Below the pieces are notes generated by a model, which saw only the letters and a program-made list of their open reading frames with translations, was not told where the DNA came from and made no database searches. A stretch of DNA of 64,000 nucleotides, taken from assembly GCA_965228445.1 (NCBI GenBank), contig OZ245813.1:2790001-2854000 (forward strand), in the 5' to 3' direction. Positions 35,408 through 43,369 of this stretch are shown here, one piece after another. The translations under genes were made by a program, and so were the position numbers. This stretch comes from Thalassobaculum sp965228445 (GTDB lineage Bacteria > Pseudomonadota > Alphaproteobacteria > Thalassobaculales > Thalassobaculaceae). The first letter of the stretch is position 1. Each line of letters opens with the position of its first letter.

Positions 35408-36007
35408 ATGACGGATCAACTGGAAACTCTTCTGGCGACCATTCGCGCCTGTCGGTTGTGCGCCGAGCATCTACCGCTGGGTCCGCGACCCGTGCTCGTG
35501 GTTCAGCCGAGCGCGCGGATCCTGATCGTCGGCCAGGCGCCGGGGACCAAGGTGCACGAGACCGGCATTCCCTGGAACGACCGCTCCGGCGACACCCTGC
35601 GGGGCTGGATGGCGGTGGATCGGGAGACGTTCTACGACCCGACGCGGATCGCCATCGTGCCCATGGGGTTCTGCTATCCGGGCGTGCTGCCGTCGAAGAA
35701 CGGCAGGAGCGGCGGCGACGCTCCACCCCGGCCGGAATGCGCGCCGACCTGGCACGCCCCGGTGCTGGAGCATCTGCCCGATATCGAACTGATCATCCTG
35801 GCCGGCCAGTACGCCCAGGCCCATTACCTGGGGGCGGCCCGGCACAGGACCCTGACCGAAACCGTGCGGCACTGGCGCGACTACGGCCCGCGCTTCTTCC
35901 CGGTGCCGCACCCGTCCTGGCGGTCGGGAAACATCATCCGCAAGAATCCCTGGTTCGAGGCCGACCTGCTGCCGGACCTCCGGGCGCGGGTCGCGGCCCT
36001 GGTCTGA
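35408..36007 (+). CDS. Uracil-DNA glycosylase superfamily protein
   Basis: A 199-aa protein of the UDG superfamily (family 4/5-like). Motif A is ILIVGQAPGTKVHETGIPWN (about 38-57). The late PHPSWRSGNIIRKNPWFE supplies the catalytic-loop His. Cys15 and Cys18 (ACRLCAEHLP) and Cys89 and Cys111 (GFCYPG, RPECAP) are spaced like the ligands of a 4Fe-4S cluster in UDG4. Uracil or other damaged-base excision is likely but untested for this branch. ATG 35408 is the family start; the frame from 35294 overlaps the riboswitch region. Confidence 0.85.
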   Translation: MTDQLETLLATIRACRLCAEHLPLGPRPVLVVQPSARILIVGQAPGTKVHETGIPWNDRSGDTLRGWMAVDRETFYDPTRIAIVPMGFCYPGVLPSKNGRSGGDAPPRPECAPTWHAPVLEHLPDIELIILAGQYAQAHYLGAARHRTLTETVRHWRDYGPRFFPVPHPSWRSGNIIRKNPWFEADLLPDLRARVAALV

Positions 36008-36010
36008 GAT

Positions 36011-36316
36011 CTATTCCTCCGGCTCGGTGGAGAAGCGCAGCGAGTAGCCAGCCTGCCGCGCCATGTCGTTGGCCCGGTCCGCCTTGGTCTCGGCGATGTC
36101 GCGGGCATAGACGGCGACCACGCAGACCCCCTTGCGATGGGCGGTCAGCATGACCGCATAGGCCCGGTCCTCGCCCATGCCGAACTCGGCCTTCAGCACC
36201 TTCACGACGAACGCGCGCGGCGTGAAGTCGTCGTTCAGCAGGATGACCTTGTACATCTTCGGCCGCTCGACCTTGGGCTTCGCCCTGGTCTTCGAGCGGG
36301 TGTCGGTGTCGCTCAT
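36011..36316 (-). CDS. clpS: ATP-dependent Clp protease adaptor ClpS
   Basis: A 101-aa adaptor that delivers N-degron substrates to ClpA. The N-terminal ~20 residues are flexible and basic. The core begins YKVILLNDDFTPRAFVVKVL (about 22-41), with the conserved NDD/FTP. MLTAHRKGVCVVAVYARDIA (about 56-75) contains the HxxG substrate-pocket region. It resembles the second alphaproteobacterial type (ClpS2). GGAG lies 8 bp before the ATG. No clpA is adjacent. Confidence 0.94.
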   Translation of the reverse strand: MSDTDTRSKTRAKPKVERPKMYKVILLNDDFTPRAFVVKVLKAEFGMGEDRAYAVMLTAHRKGVCVVAVYARDIAETKADRANDMARQAGYSLRFSTEPEE

Positions 36317-36354
36317 CGCAGCGTCTCCGGCCCGGGCACCCGCCCGGGGATGCC

Positions 36355-36795
36355 TCAGCGCATCAGGTCCTTCAGCACGACATGGGTCTCGAACCGCTTC
36401 ACGTAGCTTTCATAGAAATGGAGCTTGGTGAAGCGCTCGTAATCCTCAAGATCGGCAACCTCGATAGCGATCAGATAATCCTCCGATCCGGTGACATGGT
36501 AGCATTGGGCCACTTCGGGGGCCCCGCGCATCCGCCGGGTAAAGCGATCCTCGCGGTCCGGGCGATCACGTTCGAAGGTCAGCAGGACGAACACCTTCAC
36601 CTTGCGCTCGCGGTATTCCGGCGCCACCAGCGCCACCTCGCGGGCGATCACCCCCTCGTCGCGCAGCCGCTGCAGCCGGCGCAGGCAGGCGGCCGGCGAC
36701 AGCCCGATCTCCGCCGAGAGCTCCGCGCCCGTGCGGCGGCTGTTCTGCTGCAGCAGCGCCAGGATGCGCCGGTCGAAATCGTCGAGATCGATCAC
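36355..36795 (-). CDS. Lrp/AsnC family transcriptional regulator
   Basis: A 146-aa regulator. The N-terminal HTH is FDRRILALLQQNSRRTGAEL followed by SAEIGLSPAACLRRLQRLRD. The C-terminal RAM (effector/oligomer) domain includes VAQCYHVTGSEDYLIAIEVA and ends KRFETHVVLKDLMR. GTG 36795 is chosen because GAGAGG stands 7 bp upstream; the TTG two codons earlier is too close. It is divergent from the small gene at 36965, which is probably its nearest candidate target. Confidence 0.92.
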   Translation of the reverse strand: MIDLDDFDRRILALLQQNSRRTGAELSAEIGLSPAACLRRLQRLRDEGVIAREVALVAPEYRERKVKVFVLLTFERDRPDREDRFTRRMRGAPEVAQCYHVTGSEDYLIAIEVADLEDYERFTKLHFYESYVKRFETHVVLKDLMR

Positions 36796-36964
36796 TGCCA
36801 AACCTCTCGCTGAACGCTTCGTGCGGGCCCGAAGCGCCCGCCCCCTCGATTTTGCGAAATTCTATCGTCCCGAGCCGGGCTGCGCGAACCATCCGCATGC
36901 GCGCCGCCCAACTATGGCGGGACAGCGCGGGGCCACCCCGCAGCCCACCGACACGGAGCCCGAC

Positions 36965-37225
36965 ATGACGACCCGTCCCCTGATCTCAAGAAGCCTGTTC
37001 CTTCACCGGCTGCCGGCGCCCGGCCGGCTGCTGCTGGCGCTGGCCGCACCGCTGCGCCGCCGCTGGCGTGCCATGCTGGACGCCGAACACCTCGCGGGCC
37101 AGCCGCGTTACCTGCTCGCCGATGTCGGCCTCGACGCCGAGGGTATCGCGCGGATCCGGCAGGGTCGCACCACCGGGGCGCTGCACCGCACCATCACCGT
37201 CGACAGAACAGGCCGTCCTGCCTAA
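36965..37225 (+). CDS. Small basic DUF1127-like protein, 86 aa
   Basis: Reads MTTRPLISRSLFLHRLPAPG, then a basic RRRWRAML and HLAGQPRYLLADVGLDAEGI followed by ARIR. The last block resembles the DUF1127 ending (R-LL-D-GLD---I). Very arginine-rich. GGAG is 6-7 bp before the ATG at 36965, with an alternative in-frame ATG at 36914 lacking one. It is divergent from the Lrp/AsnC gene and 53 bp ahead of the first dehydrogenase. Confidence 0.7.
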   Translation: MTTRPLISRSLFLHRLPAPGRLLLALAAPLRRRWRAMLDAEHLAGQPRYLLADVGLDAEGIARIRQGRTTGALHRTITVDRTGRPA

Positions 37226-37278
37226 GGTCGCAGTAACCCGCCCGCATCCTTCCAATGCCGAGCCCAAAAGGAATATCC

Positions 37279-38211
37279 ATGCCCGCCGTCCTGTTCCGCA
37301 CCGAAAACGACAATCCCGACCAGTGGCGCGAGGCGCTGGGCAAGCGCATTCCGGACCTCGACTTCCGGGTCTGGCCCGATGTCGGGAACAAGGAGGACAT
37401 CGAGTTCGCCCTGGTGTGGAAGGCACCGGCCGGCGCCTATGACGGCATGACCAACCTGAAGGCGATCTGCTCGCTGGGCCAAGGCGTCGACCATATCTTC
37501 GCCGAGCCGAACCTGCCGGACGGCGCGCAGATCCTGCGCATCGTCGACCCGTGGATGGCCCAGGCCATGGCCGAATGGGTCCTGCTGCAGGTCCTGCGCT
37601 TCCACCGCCAGGGCATGGAGTACGAGCAGTTCCAGCGCGAGGGCCGCTGGGTGAAGCTGCCGGCGCCGGAGACCTCGACCAAGCGGGTCGGCATCCTCGG
37701 CATGGGCGCGCTCGGAGCGCAGGCGGCCACCACCATCGCCGCCCTCGGCTTCGACGTCGCCGGCTGGTCGCGCACCCGCAAGGAGATCGCGGGCGTGAAG
37801 AGCTTCGCTGGCGCCGACGAGTTCGACGCCTTCCTGGCGCGCACCGACATCCTGTGCTGCCTTCTGCCGCTCACGCCGGAGACCACCGACATCATCGATG
37901 CCGACACCCTGGCCAAGCTGCCCAAGGGCGCCTTCGTGGTGAACTCCGGGCGCGGCGCCCAGCTCGTCGAGGAGGATCTGCTGGCGGCTTTGGAGAGCGG
38001 CCATATTGCCGGCGCCTCCCTCGACGTGTTCCGCACCGAGCCGCTGCCGACGGACCACCCGTTCTGGACCCATCCGAAGGTGCAGGTCTGGCCGCACGTC
38101 TCGGCCCAGACCAACGCAGAGAGCGGGGCCGACCAGGTGGCGGAGAACATCCGCCGGATCTTCGCCGGCGAGACGCCGATCAACGTGGTCAGCCGCGAGC
38201 GGAAGTACTGA
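37279..38211 (+). CDS. D-2-hydroxyacid dehydrogenase, glyoxylate/hydroxypyruvate reductase A-type (copy 1)
   Basis: A 310-aa NAD(P)H-dependent reductase. The Rossmann motif is RVGILGMGALGAQAATTIAA (about 138-157). The catalytic residues appear as Arg in NSGRGAQLVEEDLL, Glu in FRTEPLPTDHPFW and His in VWPHVSAQTN. The N-terminal SLGQGVDHIF is the substrate-binding loop seen in GhrA. AAAGGA precedes the ATG at 37279. Its stop overlaps the start of a second, homologous gene by one base. Confidence 0.92.
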   Translation: MPAVLFRTENDNPDQWREALGKRIPDLDFRVWPDVGNKEDIEFALVWKAPAGAYDGMTNLKAICSLGQGVDHIFAEPNLPDGAQILRIVDPWMAQAMAEWVLLQVLRFHRQGMEYEQFQREGRWVKLPAPETSTKRVGILGMGALGAQAATTIAALGFDVAGWSRTRKEIAGVKSFAGADEFDAFLARTDILCCLLPLTPETTDIIDADTLAKLPKGAFVVNSGRGAQLVEEDLLAALESGHIAGASLDVFRTEPLPTDHPFWTHPKVQVWPHVSAQTNAESGADQVAENIRRIFAGETPINVVSRERKY

Positions 38212-39164
38212 TGGGCGCAATCGAGAACCCGATCGTCGCCGTCCACAGCACCGGCGACGGCCCGTCCGCCTGGGTCGCCGCGCTGAAGGCGGAGATGCCG
38301 GGGGTGGATGCCCGCCCGGCGCTCGAGATCACCGGCGAGGATCGCGCCCGGGTCGACGTGTCGATCTCCTGGCGGCTGCCGCACGGCGTGATGGCGAGCT
38401 TCCCGAACCTGAAGCTGGCCCAGTCGATCGGTGCCGGCGTGGACCACATCCTGGAGGACCCCCAGCGTCCCACGCATGTGCCAATCGCCCGTCTGATCGA
38501 CCCGTTCATGGCCGGGTCGATGACCCACCATATCGTGCTGCAGATCCTGCGCTGGCACCGGCAGGCGGATAAGTACGAGCGGTTCCGGGCCGATCACGCC
38601 TGGTCGATGAGCGAGGCGTTCGACCACCGCCACCTGCACGTCGCCATCCTCGGCCTCGGCACGCTCGGCGAGCATCTCAGCCGGGCACTGACCGCCCTGG
38701 AGATCGCCAACACCGGCTGGACCCGGTCGCCGCGTAAAGCTGAAGGCGTGCAGTCGGTGTCGGGCGCCGAGGCCCTGGACGCCCTCCTCGCCCGTTCCAA
38801 CGTGGTGGTGTGCCTGCTGCCGCTGACCGCTCAGACCGAAGGCGTGCTCTGCGCCGAGCTGTTCGCCAAGCTGCCGAAAGGCGCGCTGCTGGTGAATGTC
38901 GGCCGCGGCGGCCATCTGGTCGAGGACGACCTGATCCCGGCACTGGACTCCGGCCAGCTCTCCGCGGCGGCGCTCGACGTGTTCCGCCAGGAGCCGCTGC
39001 CCTCCGACCACCCGTTCTGGAGCGACCGGCGGATCTACATCACGCCGCACATCGCCGCCGAGGTGAACCCGCCTACCGCCTCCATCGTGTTCGCCCGCAA
39101 CATCGGGCTGATCCGGTCGGGCGGCACGCCGACCGGGTTGGTCGATCTGGATCGGGGCTACTGA
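38211..39164 (+). CDS. D-2-hydroxyacid dehydrogenase, GhrA-type (copy 2)
   Basis: A 317-aa paralogue of the preceding enzyme in tandem (TGATG overlap). It has the same order of motifs: AQSIGAGVDHILEDPQRPTH, HVAILGLGTLGEHLSRALTA, CLLPLTAQTEGVLCAELFAK, NVGRGGHLVEDDL (Arg), FRQEPLPSDHPFW (Glu) and YITPHIAAE (His). Many positions differ from copy 1, so this is an old duplication and the two may differ in substrate. Translational coupling is likely. Confidence 0.92.
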   Translation: MGAIENPIVAVHSTGDGPSAWVAALKAEMPGVDARPALEITGEDRARVDVSISWRLPHGVMASFPNLKLAQSIGAGVDHILEDPQRPTHVPIARLIDPFMAGSMTHHIVLQILRWHRQADKYERFRADHAWSMSEAFDHRHLHVAILGLGTLGEHLSRALTALEIANTGWTRSPRKAEGVQSVSGAEALDALLARSNVVVCLLPLTAQTEGVLCAELFAKLPKGALLVNVGRGGHLVEDDLIPALDSGQLSAAALDVFRQEPLPSDHPFWSDRRIYITPHIAAEVNPPTASIVFARNIGLIRSGGTPTGLVDLDRGY

Positions 39165-39244
39165 CCCTTCCGTTGGTGAGGGTACTCGGCTTACCCGTTT
39201 TTGCGGTATAGTTTCTCAACCAGTACGGCGAACGAGGCCACTGA

Positions 39245-40117
39245 GTGAGTCACATCGTCCAGACCGCCTGGAGCAGTCCGGGCGGCCTTTCTTCGCGTCT
39301 GGCGGAGCTGCCGTCGGAACCGCGCGCCCTGGCGACGGCGCTGGAGAACATCCTGATCCATCTGGGCGTCGCCCATGCGGACGGCTCGGGTGTCCCGGAG
39401 CGGGCGAGGGAGGATGCCGCCGCCCGCACCCTGTCCCGGCTGCTCGAGATCGCCCTGGCGCGCGATCCGCGGCCCTTTTCGGAACGCCGGGATCCCGCGG
39501 ACCTGCTCTACGGCACCTGCCACGACTTCGCCTTGTTCGCCGTGGGCGTCCTGCGCATGGCCGGGATCGAGGCGCGGATCCGCGTCGGGTTCGCCGACTA
39601 TTTCTCCAACGGGTTCTGGGACGATCACTGGATCTGCGAATACCGGCGCGGTGGCGACTGGAAGCTGTTCGACCCGGAGCTCGGCCCCCGGATGCGCAAC
39701 CGCTTCGGGCTGACCTTCAACATCGCCGACCTGCCCCGCCGCCGGTTCCTGACCGGAGCCCGCGCCTGGCAGGCGGTGCGCGCCGGCACGCTCGATCCCG
39801 CCACCCTGGGGGTTTCGGCACTCGGCCTGTCCGGGACCTGGTTCGCCGCCGGCAGCCTGCTGCGGGACGCCGCCGCCCTCGCCGGGATCGAGCTGCTGCC
39901 CTGGGACACCTGGGGGCCGGCCGCCGAGGCGGTGCGCCGACACGGTGTGGCGGAGGCCGACCTGCCGTGGTTCGACAGCATCGCAGCGGCGTTCGCCCAT
40001 CCGCCGTCGACCCGCGGAGCTTCCTACGCCCTGCTGTCCGGCTTTCCGGGCGCGCTGCCGGGCCGTACGGTGCTTAGCGTGGTGAACGACGCCCTGATCG
40101 AACAGCCGATCCTCTAG
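39245..40117 (+). CDS. Transglutaminase-like (cysteine-protease fold) domain protein
   Basis: A 290-aa soluble protein. The triad is visible: Cys in LLYGTCHDFALFAVGVLRMA (about 93-112), His in FWDDHWICEYRRGGDWKLFD and Asp in LFDPELGP. GIEARIRVGFADYF between them is the usual transglutaminase-like core. The C-terminal ~110 residues are helical and unassigned. It starts at GTG 39245, 80 bp after the tandem dehydrogenases. Such proteins are often peptidases or amidases; the substrate is unknown. Confidence 0.82.
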   Translation: MSHIVQTAWSSPGGLSSRLAELPSEPRALATALENILIHLGVAHADGSGVPERAREDAAARTLSRLLEIALARDPRPFSERRDPADLLYGTCHDFALFAVGVLRMAGIEARIRVGFADYFSNGFWDDHWICEYRRGGDWKLFDPELGPRMRNRFGLTFNIADLPRRRFLTGARAWQAVRAGTLDPATLGVSALGLSGTWFAAGSLLRDAAALAGIELLPWDTWGPAAEAVRRHGVAEADLPWFDSIAAAFAHPPSTRGASYALLSGFPGALPGRTVLSVVNDALIEQPIL

Positions 40118-40141
40118 CGCACGAACGGGACAGATCCCGGT

Positions 40142-41644
40142 CTAGGCTGCGGCCTGCCCGTTTGCCGACCGGTTGCGCCAGAGCTTCATCACCAGCGGCA
40201 GGAACCAGACCGACAGGGTGATGACGCCCAGGACGGCCGCGATCGGCCTTTCGAAGAAGGCGAGCAGGTTCCCGTCGGCCTTCATCATCGCGGTCATGAA
40301 GTTGCCCTCCAGCATCGGCCCCAGCACCAGGCCGAGGATCGCCGGGGCGACGGGGAACCCGTTCTCCTCCATGACGAAGGCGAGGATGCCCATGACCAGC
40401 ATGATGACGACGCCGAACAGGCTGTTGTCGATGGCATAGGCGCCGACGGTGGAGAACAGCAGCACGATCGGCCAGATGATCCCGCGCGGAATGCGCAGGA
40501 TGTGGCGGGCGAGGCCGATGGCGGCGAAGCCGAACGGAATCAGCACGATGTTGGCGATGAAGAAGGTCACGAACACGCCGTAGATCAGCTCCGGCGAGTG
40601 GATGAACACGGTCGGTCCCGGGTTCATGCCCTTCACGTAGAGCACGCCAATCACGATGGCGGTGATCGAGTCGCCCGGAATGCCGAAGACCAGGGCCGGG
40701 ACCCAGGCGCCGCTCAGCGCGGCGTTGTTGGCGGAGCCGGCATCGACGATGCCCTCGACATGGCCGGTGCCGTACTTCTCCGGCTCCTTCGACAGCTTCT
40801 TGCTCAGCGCGTAGGACACCCAGGCGGCGATGTCGCCGCCGGCGCCGGGCAGGATGCCGACGGCGGTGCCGAGCACGCTGCCGCGCGCGACACCCTTCCA
40901 GTAGCGCCGGAACACCCCGCCGAGCCCGCTGAACAGATGCATCAGCCGGCTCAGCTTCGGCGGCGCCTCGCTCGGCCCGGCCACCATGTTGCGCAGGATC
41001 TCGGCGATGGCGAACATGCCGATCATCGCCGGAATGAAGGCGACCCCGCCGAGCAGGTCGGGGATGCCCAGCGTGTAGCGCGGGTAACCGGCGGTGATGT
41101 CGATCCCGACGGTCGCGATGAACAGGCCGATGATCAGCGAGATCGCGCCCTTGAGCGGACTCGCCGTCGATACGAAGACCGCGCAGGTCAGGCCGAGGCA
41201 GGCGAGCCAGAAATACTCGAACTGGGTGAACTGCAGCGCGACCTCGGCGAGCTGCGGCGCCGACAGGACCAGGACCACCGTGCCGAACATGCCGCCGATG
41301 GCGGAGCCGACCAGGCTGGTGCCCAGCGCGCGCTCGGCCAGGCCCTTGCGGGTCATGGCGAAGGCCTCGCTCGCATAGGCGGCCGAGGCCGGCGTGCCGG
41401 GAACCCGCAGCAGGGCACCGGGGATGTCGCCGGCGAAGATCGCCATGGCGGTCGCGGTCACCATCGCCGCGATGGCCGGCACCGGGTCCATGAAGAAGGT
41501 GAGCGGCACCAGCAGCGCCGTGGCCATGGTCGCGGTCAGACCCGGGACCGAGCCGACGAGCAGGCCGAAGATCGCGGCGATCGCCATGGTGCTGAGGACT
41601 TCGAGATTGAAGACCAGCGGCAGGGCTTGCAGGAAGGGGTCCAT
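40142..41644 (-). CDS. tctA: Tripartite tricarboxylate transporter large membrane subunit TctA
   Basis: A 500-aa permease with about twelve helices. Signature segments include LLVGSVPGLTATMATALLVP (about 26-45), MVTATAMAIFAGDIPGALLR, PGTPASAAYASEAFAMTRKG and GILPGAGGDIAAWVSYALSK, followed by NNAALSGAWVPALVFGIPGD. These are the conserved TctA loops. It is last in a tctC-tctB-tctA operon, 7 bp after tctB. Substrate is probably a di- or tricarboxylate, but not predictable. Confidence 0.96.
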   Translation of the reverse strand: MDPFLQALPLVFNLEVLSTMAIAAIFGLLVGSVPGLTATMATALLVPLTFFMDPVPAIAAMVTATAMAIFAGDIPGALLRVPGTPASAAYASEAFAMTRKGLAERALGTSLVGSAIGGMFGTVVLVLSAPQLAEVALQFTQFEYFWLACLGLTCAVFVSTASPLKGAISLIIGLFIATVGIDITAGYPRYTLGIPDLLGGVAFIPAMIGMFAIAEILRNMVAGPSEAPPKLSRLMHLFSGLGGVFRRYWKGVARGSVLGTAVGILPGAGGDIAAWVSYALSKKLSKEPEKYGTGHVEGIVDAGSANNAALSGAWVPALVFGIPGDSITAIVIGVLYVKGMNPGPTVFIHSPELIYGVFVTFFIANIVLIPFGFAAIGLARHILRIPRGIIWPIVLLFSTVGAYAIDNSLFGVVIMLVMGILAFVMEENGFPVAPAILGLVLGPMLEGNFMTAMMKADGNLLAFFERPIAAVLGVITLSVWFLPLVMKLWRNRSANGQAAA

Positions 41645-41651
41645 CGAAACC

Positions 41652-42125
41652 TCAGTAGACCACGGACTCGAGCACGCCCCAGGGCAGCGGTACGAGCAGC
41701 AGGCCGTAGAAGATCTGGTGTATCGCGGCGGTCACGGCGGCGGCGATCACGAGGGAACTGATCCATCGTCCGCGCAGCCGGAGCATCAGCGTGAACACCA
41801 CCAGGAACGCGGTGGGAATGAAGCCGAGCCAGTCGGAAGCCAGGATGTAGAACAGGACGCCGCCGACGGCGAGCGCCAGGGTCATCAGGTGCGCCGGCGA
41901 GCGCGCCCAGGGGTCGGTCTCCAGCAGCGGCTGGGTCGCCCGGTTGCGCCAGCCCGACAGGATCAGGAGCAGGCCGCCGATGGCGAAGCCCGCGCAGAGC
42001 AGGCGGGGGAAGAGTGCCGAGCCATAGTTCTGGCCCGGCACCTGTGGGAATTCCAGGGTGCCGACTGCGGCGAGCGCCGCAAAGCCGATCAGGACGATCC
42101 CGAGGATCGCGTCGTTGAACCGCAT
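41652..42125 (-). CDS. tctB: Tripartite tricarboxylate transporter small membrane subunit TctB
   Basis: A 157-aa protein with four hydrophobic helices, the usual TctB size. The first is AILGIVLIGFAALAAVGTLE; later ones are HLMTLALAVGGVLFYILASD and SSLVIAAAVTAAIHQIFYGL. GSALFPRLLCAGFAIGGLLL (about 35-54) is the conserved TctB loop and second helix. It lies between the binding protein and TctA genes. Confidence 0.93.
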   Translation of the reverse strand: MRFNDAILGIVLIGFAALAAVGTLEFPQVPGQNYGSALFPRLLCAGFAIGGLLLILSGWRNRATQPLLETDPWARSPAHLMTLALAVGGVLFYILASDWLGFIPTAFLVVFTLMLRLRGRWISSLVIAAAVTAAIHQIFYGLLLVPLPWGVLESVVY

Positions 42126-42168
42126 GTCGCCACCCGGATTGAGGTCTTGGGAAAGGGACGGGCCGGGC

Positions 42169-43143
42169 TTACTTGGCCAGGCCGACCGCCTTCAGAACCT
42201 TGCCGTAGTCGGCATCCGAGGTCTCATAGTGCTTGGCGAGGTCGTCCGGGCCGCCCCAGATCATGCCGAAGCCGCGACCGGCCATGAAGTCCTTGAACTC
42301 CTGGCTGTTGTAGACCTTCTCCACCGTGGCGGCGAGCTTGGCCTGCACGTCCGCCGGCAGGCCCTTCGGGCCGGCGACGGTGCGCCAGGCGGCGGTCTTC
42401 CAGTCCGGGCCACCGGCCTCGGTCAGGGTCGGAATGTCCGGGAAGGCGTCCAGGCGCGTGTCGTTCATGACCGCCAGCACCTTGACCTTGCCGGCCTCCA
42501 TCAGCGCGCGGGCTTCGACGACGGAGGCGGTGACCGCCTCGATGCCGCCGGCGGCGAGATCGGCGAAGGCCGGTGCGGCACCCTGGGACGGGACCCAGCC
42601 GATGGCGTTGGAGTCCAGACCGGCTTCGACCAGCATGCCGGCCAGCGCCAGATGCCAGATGCCGCCCTGGCCGGTGCCCGAGGCCTTCATGCTGCCCGGG
42701 TTGGCCTTGGCGTCCGCCAGCAGCGCGCCGACGTCGTTGTACTTGGAGTCGATGTTGACGGACACGCCGGCCGGATCGGCGTTGTACAGCGCGATCGGGG
42801 TGTAGTCCTTGTAGCTGAGCTCGGTCAGGCCGATCCAATGCATCATCGCGATCTCGACCGTGACGATGCCGATCGTGTAGCCGTCCGGCTTGGCCGAGGC
42901 GATGGCCTGGTGACCGACCACGCCGCCGCCGCCGGTGCGGTTGACGACGTTCACCGGCACGCCGAGCTCGTCCTGCATGATCTTGGCGATCATCCGGCCG
43001 GTGGCGTCGGTGCCGCCGCCGGCGGACCAGGGCACGATCACCTGGATCGGGCGTTCGGGATATTCGGCGCGGGCGGGACCGTTGACCAGGGCAACCGTGG
43101 CCATGGCAACAATTGCCCAAGCAACCATGAAGGTGCGTTTCAT
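42169..43143 (-). CDS. tctC: Tripartite tricarboxylate transporter substrate-binding protein (Bug/TctC family)
   Basis: A 324-aa periplasmic protein with a signal peptide ending near PARA-EYPERP (about residue 26). IQVIVPWSAGGGTDATGRMI (about 33-52) is the first carboxylate-binding loop. VVNRTGGGGVVGHQAIASAK and PDGYTIGIVTVE are hallmark Bug blocks. It is the first gene of tctCBA behind a GGAGG site. The 226 bp between its start and the ABC1 kinase gene hold no gene, only AT-rich leader sequence near tctC. Confidence 0.95.
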   Translation of the reverse strand: MKRTFMVAWAIVAMATVALVNGPARAEYPERPIQVIVPWSAGGGTDATGRMIAKIMQDELGVPVNVVNRTGGGGVVGHQAIASAKPDGYTIGIVTVEIAMMHWIGLTELSYKDYTPIALYNADPAGVSVNIDSKYNDVGALLADAKANPGSMKASGTGQGGIWHLALAGMLVEAGLDSNAIGWVPSQGAAPAFADLAAGGIEAVTASVVEARALMEAGKVKVLAVMNDTRLDAFPDIPTLTEAGGPDWKTAAWRTVAGPKGLPADVQAKLAATVEKVYNSQEFKDFMAGRGFGMIWGGPDDLAKHYETSDADYGKVLKAVGLAK

Positions 43144-43369
43144 CTGCTGTTTCCTCCGGTATTGGATTTTTTTGGTTATTTTTAGATCTTGGTTCGGCCA
43201 ACGGTATCACCGGCGACCTGCGCGTCTAGGGGGAAAATCGGCCCGAACGGATCGGCCGCGCCCGGACACGGGCGGCCATCGCGTCACGGTTTGCGCGCGC
43301 GCAGTCGTTGAGTCGGCACCGCCCTGCTTCAGGTGCGCGACAATCTGTCTCGGCGGGAGAGGCGGGGCG

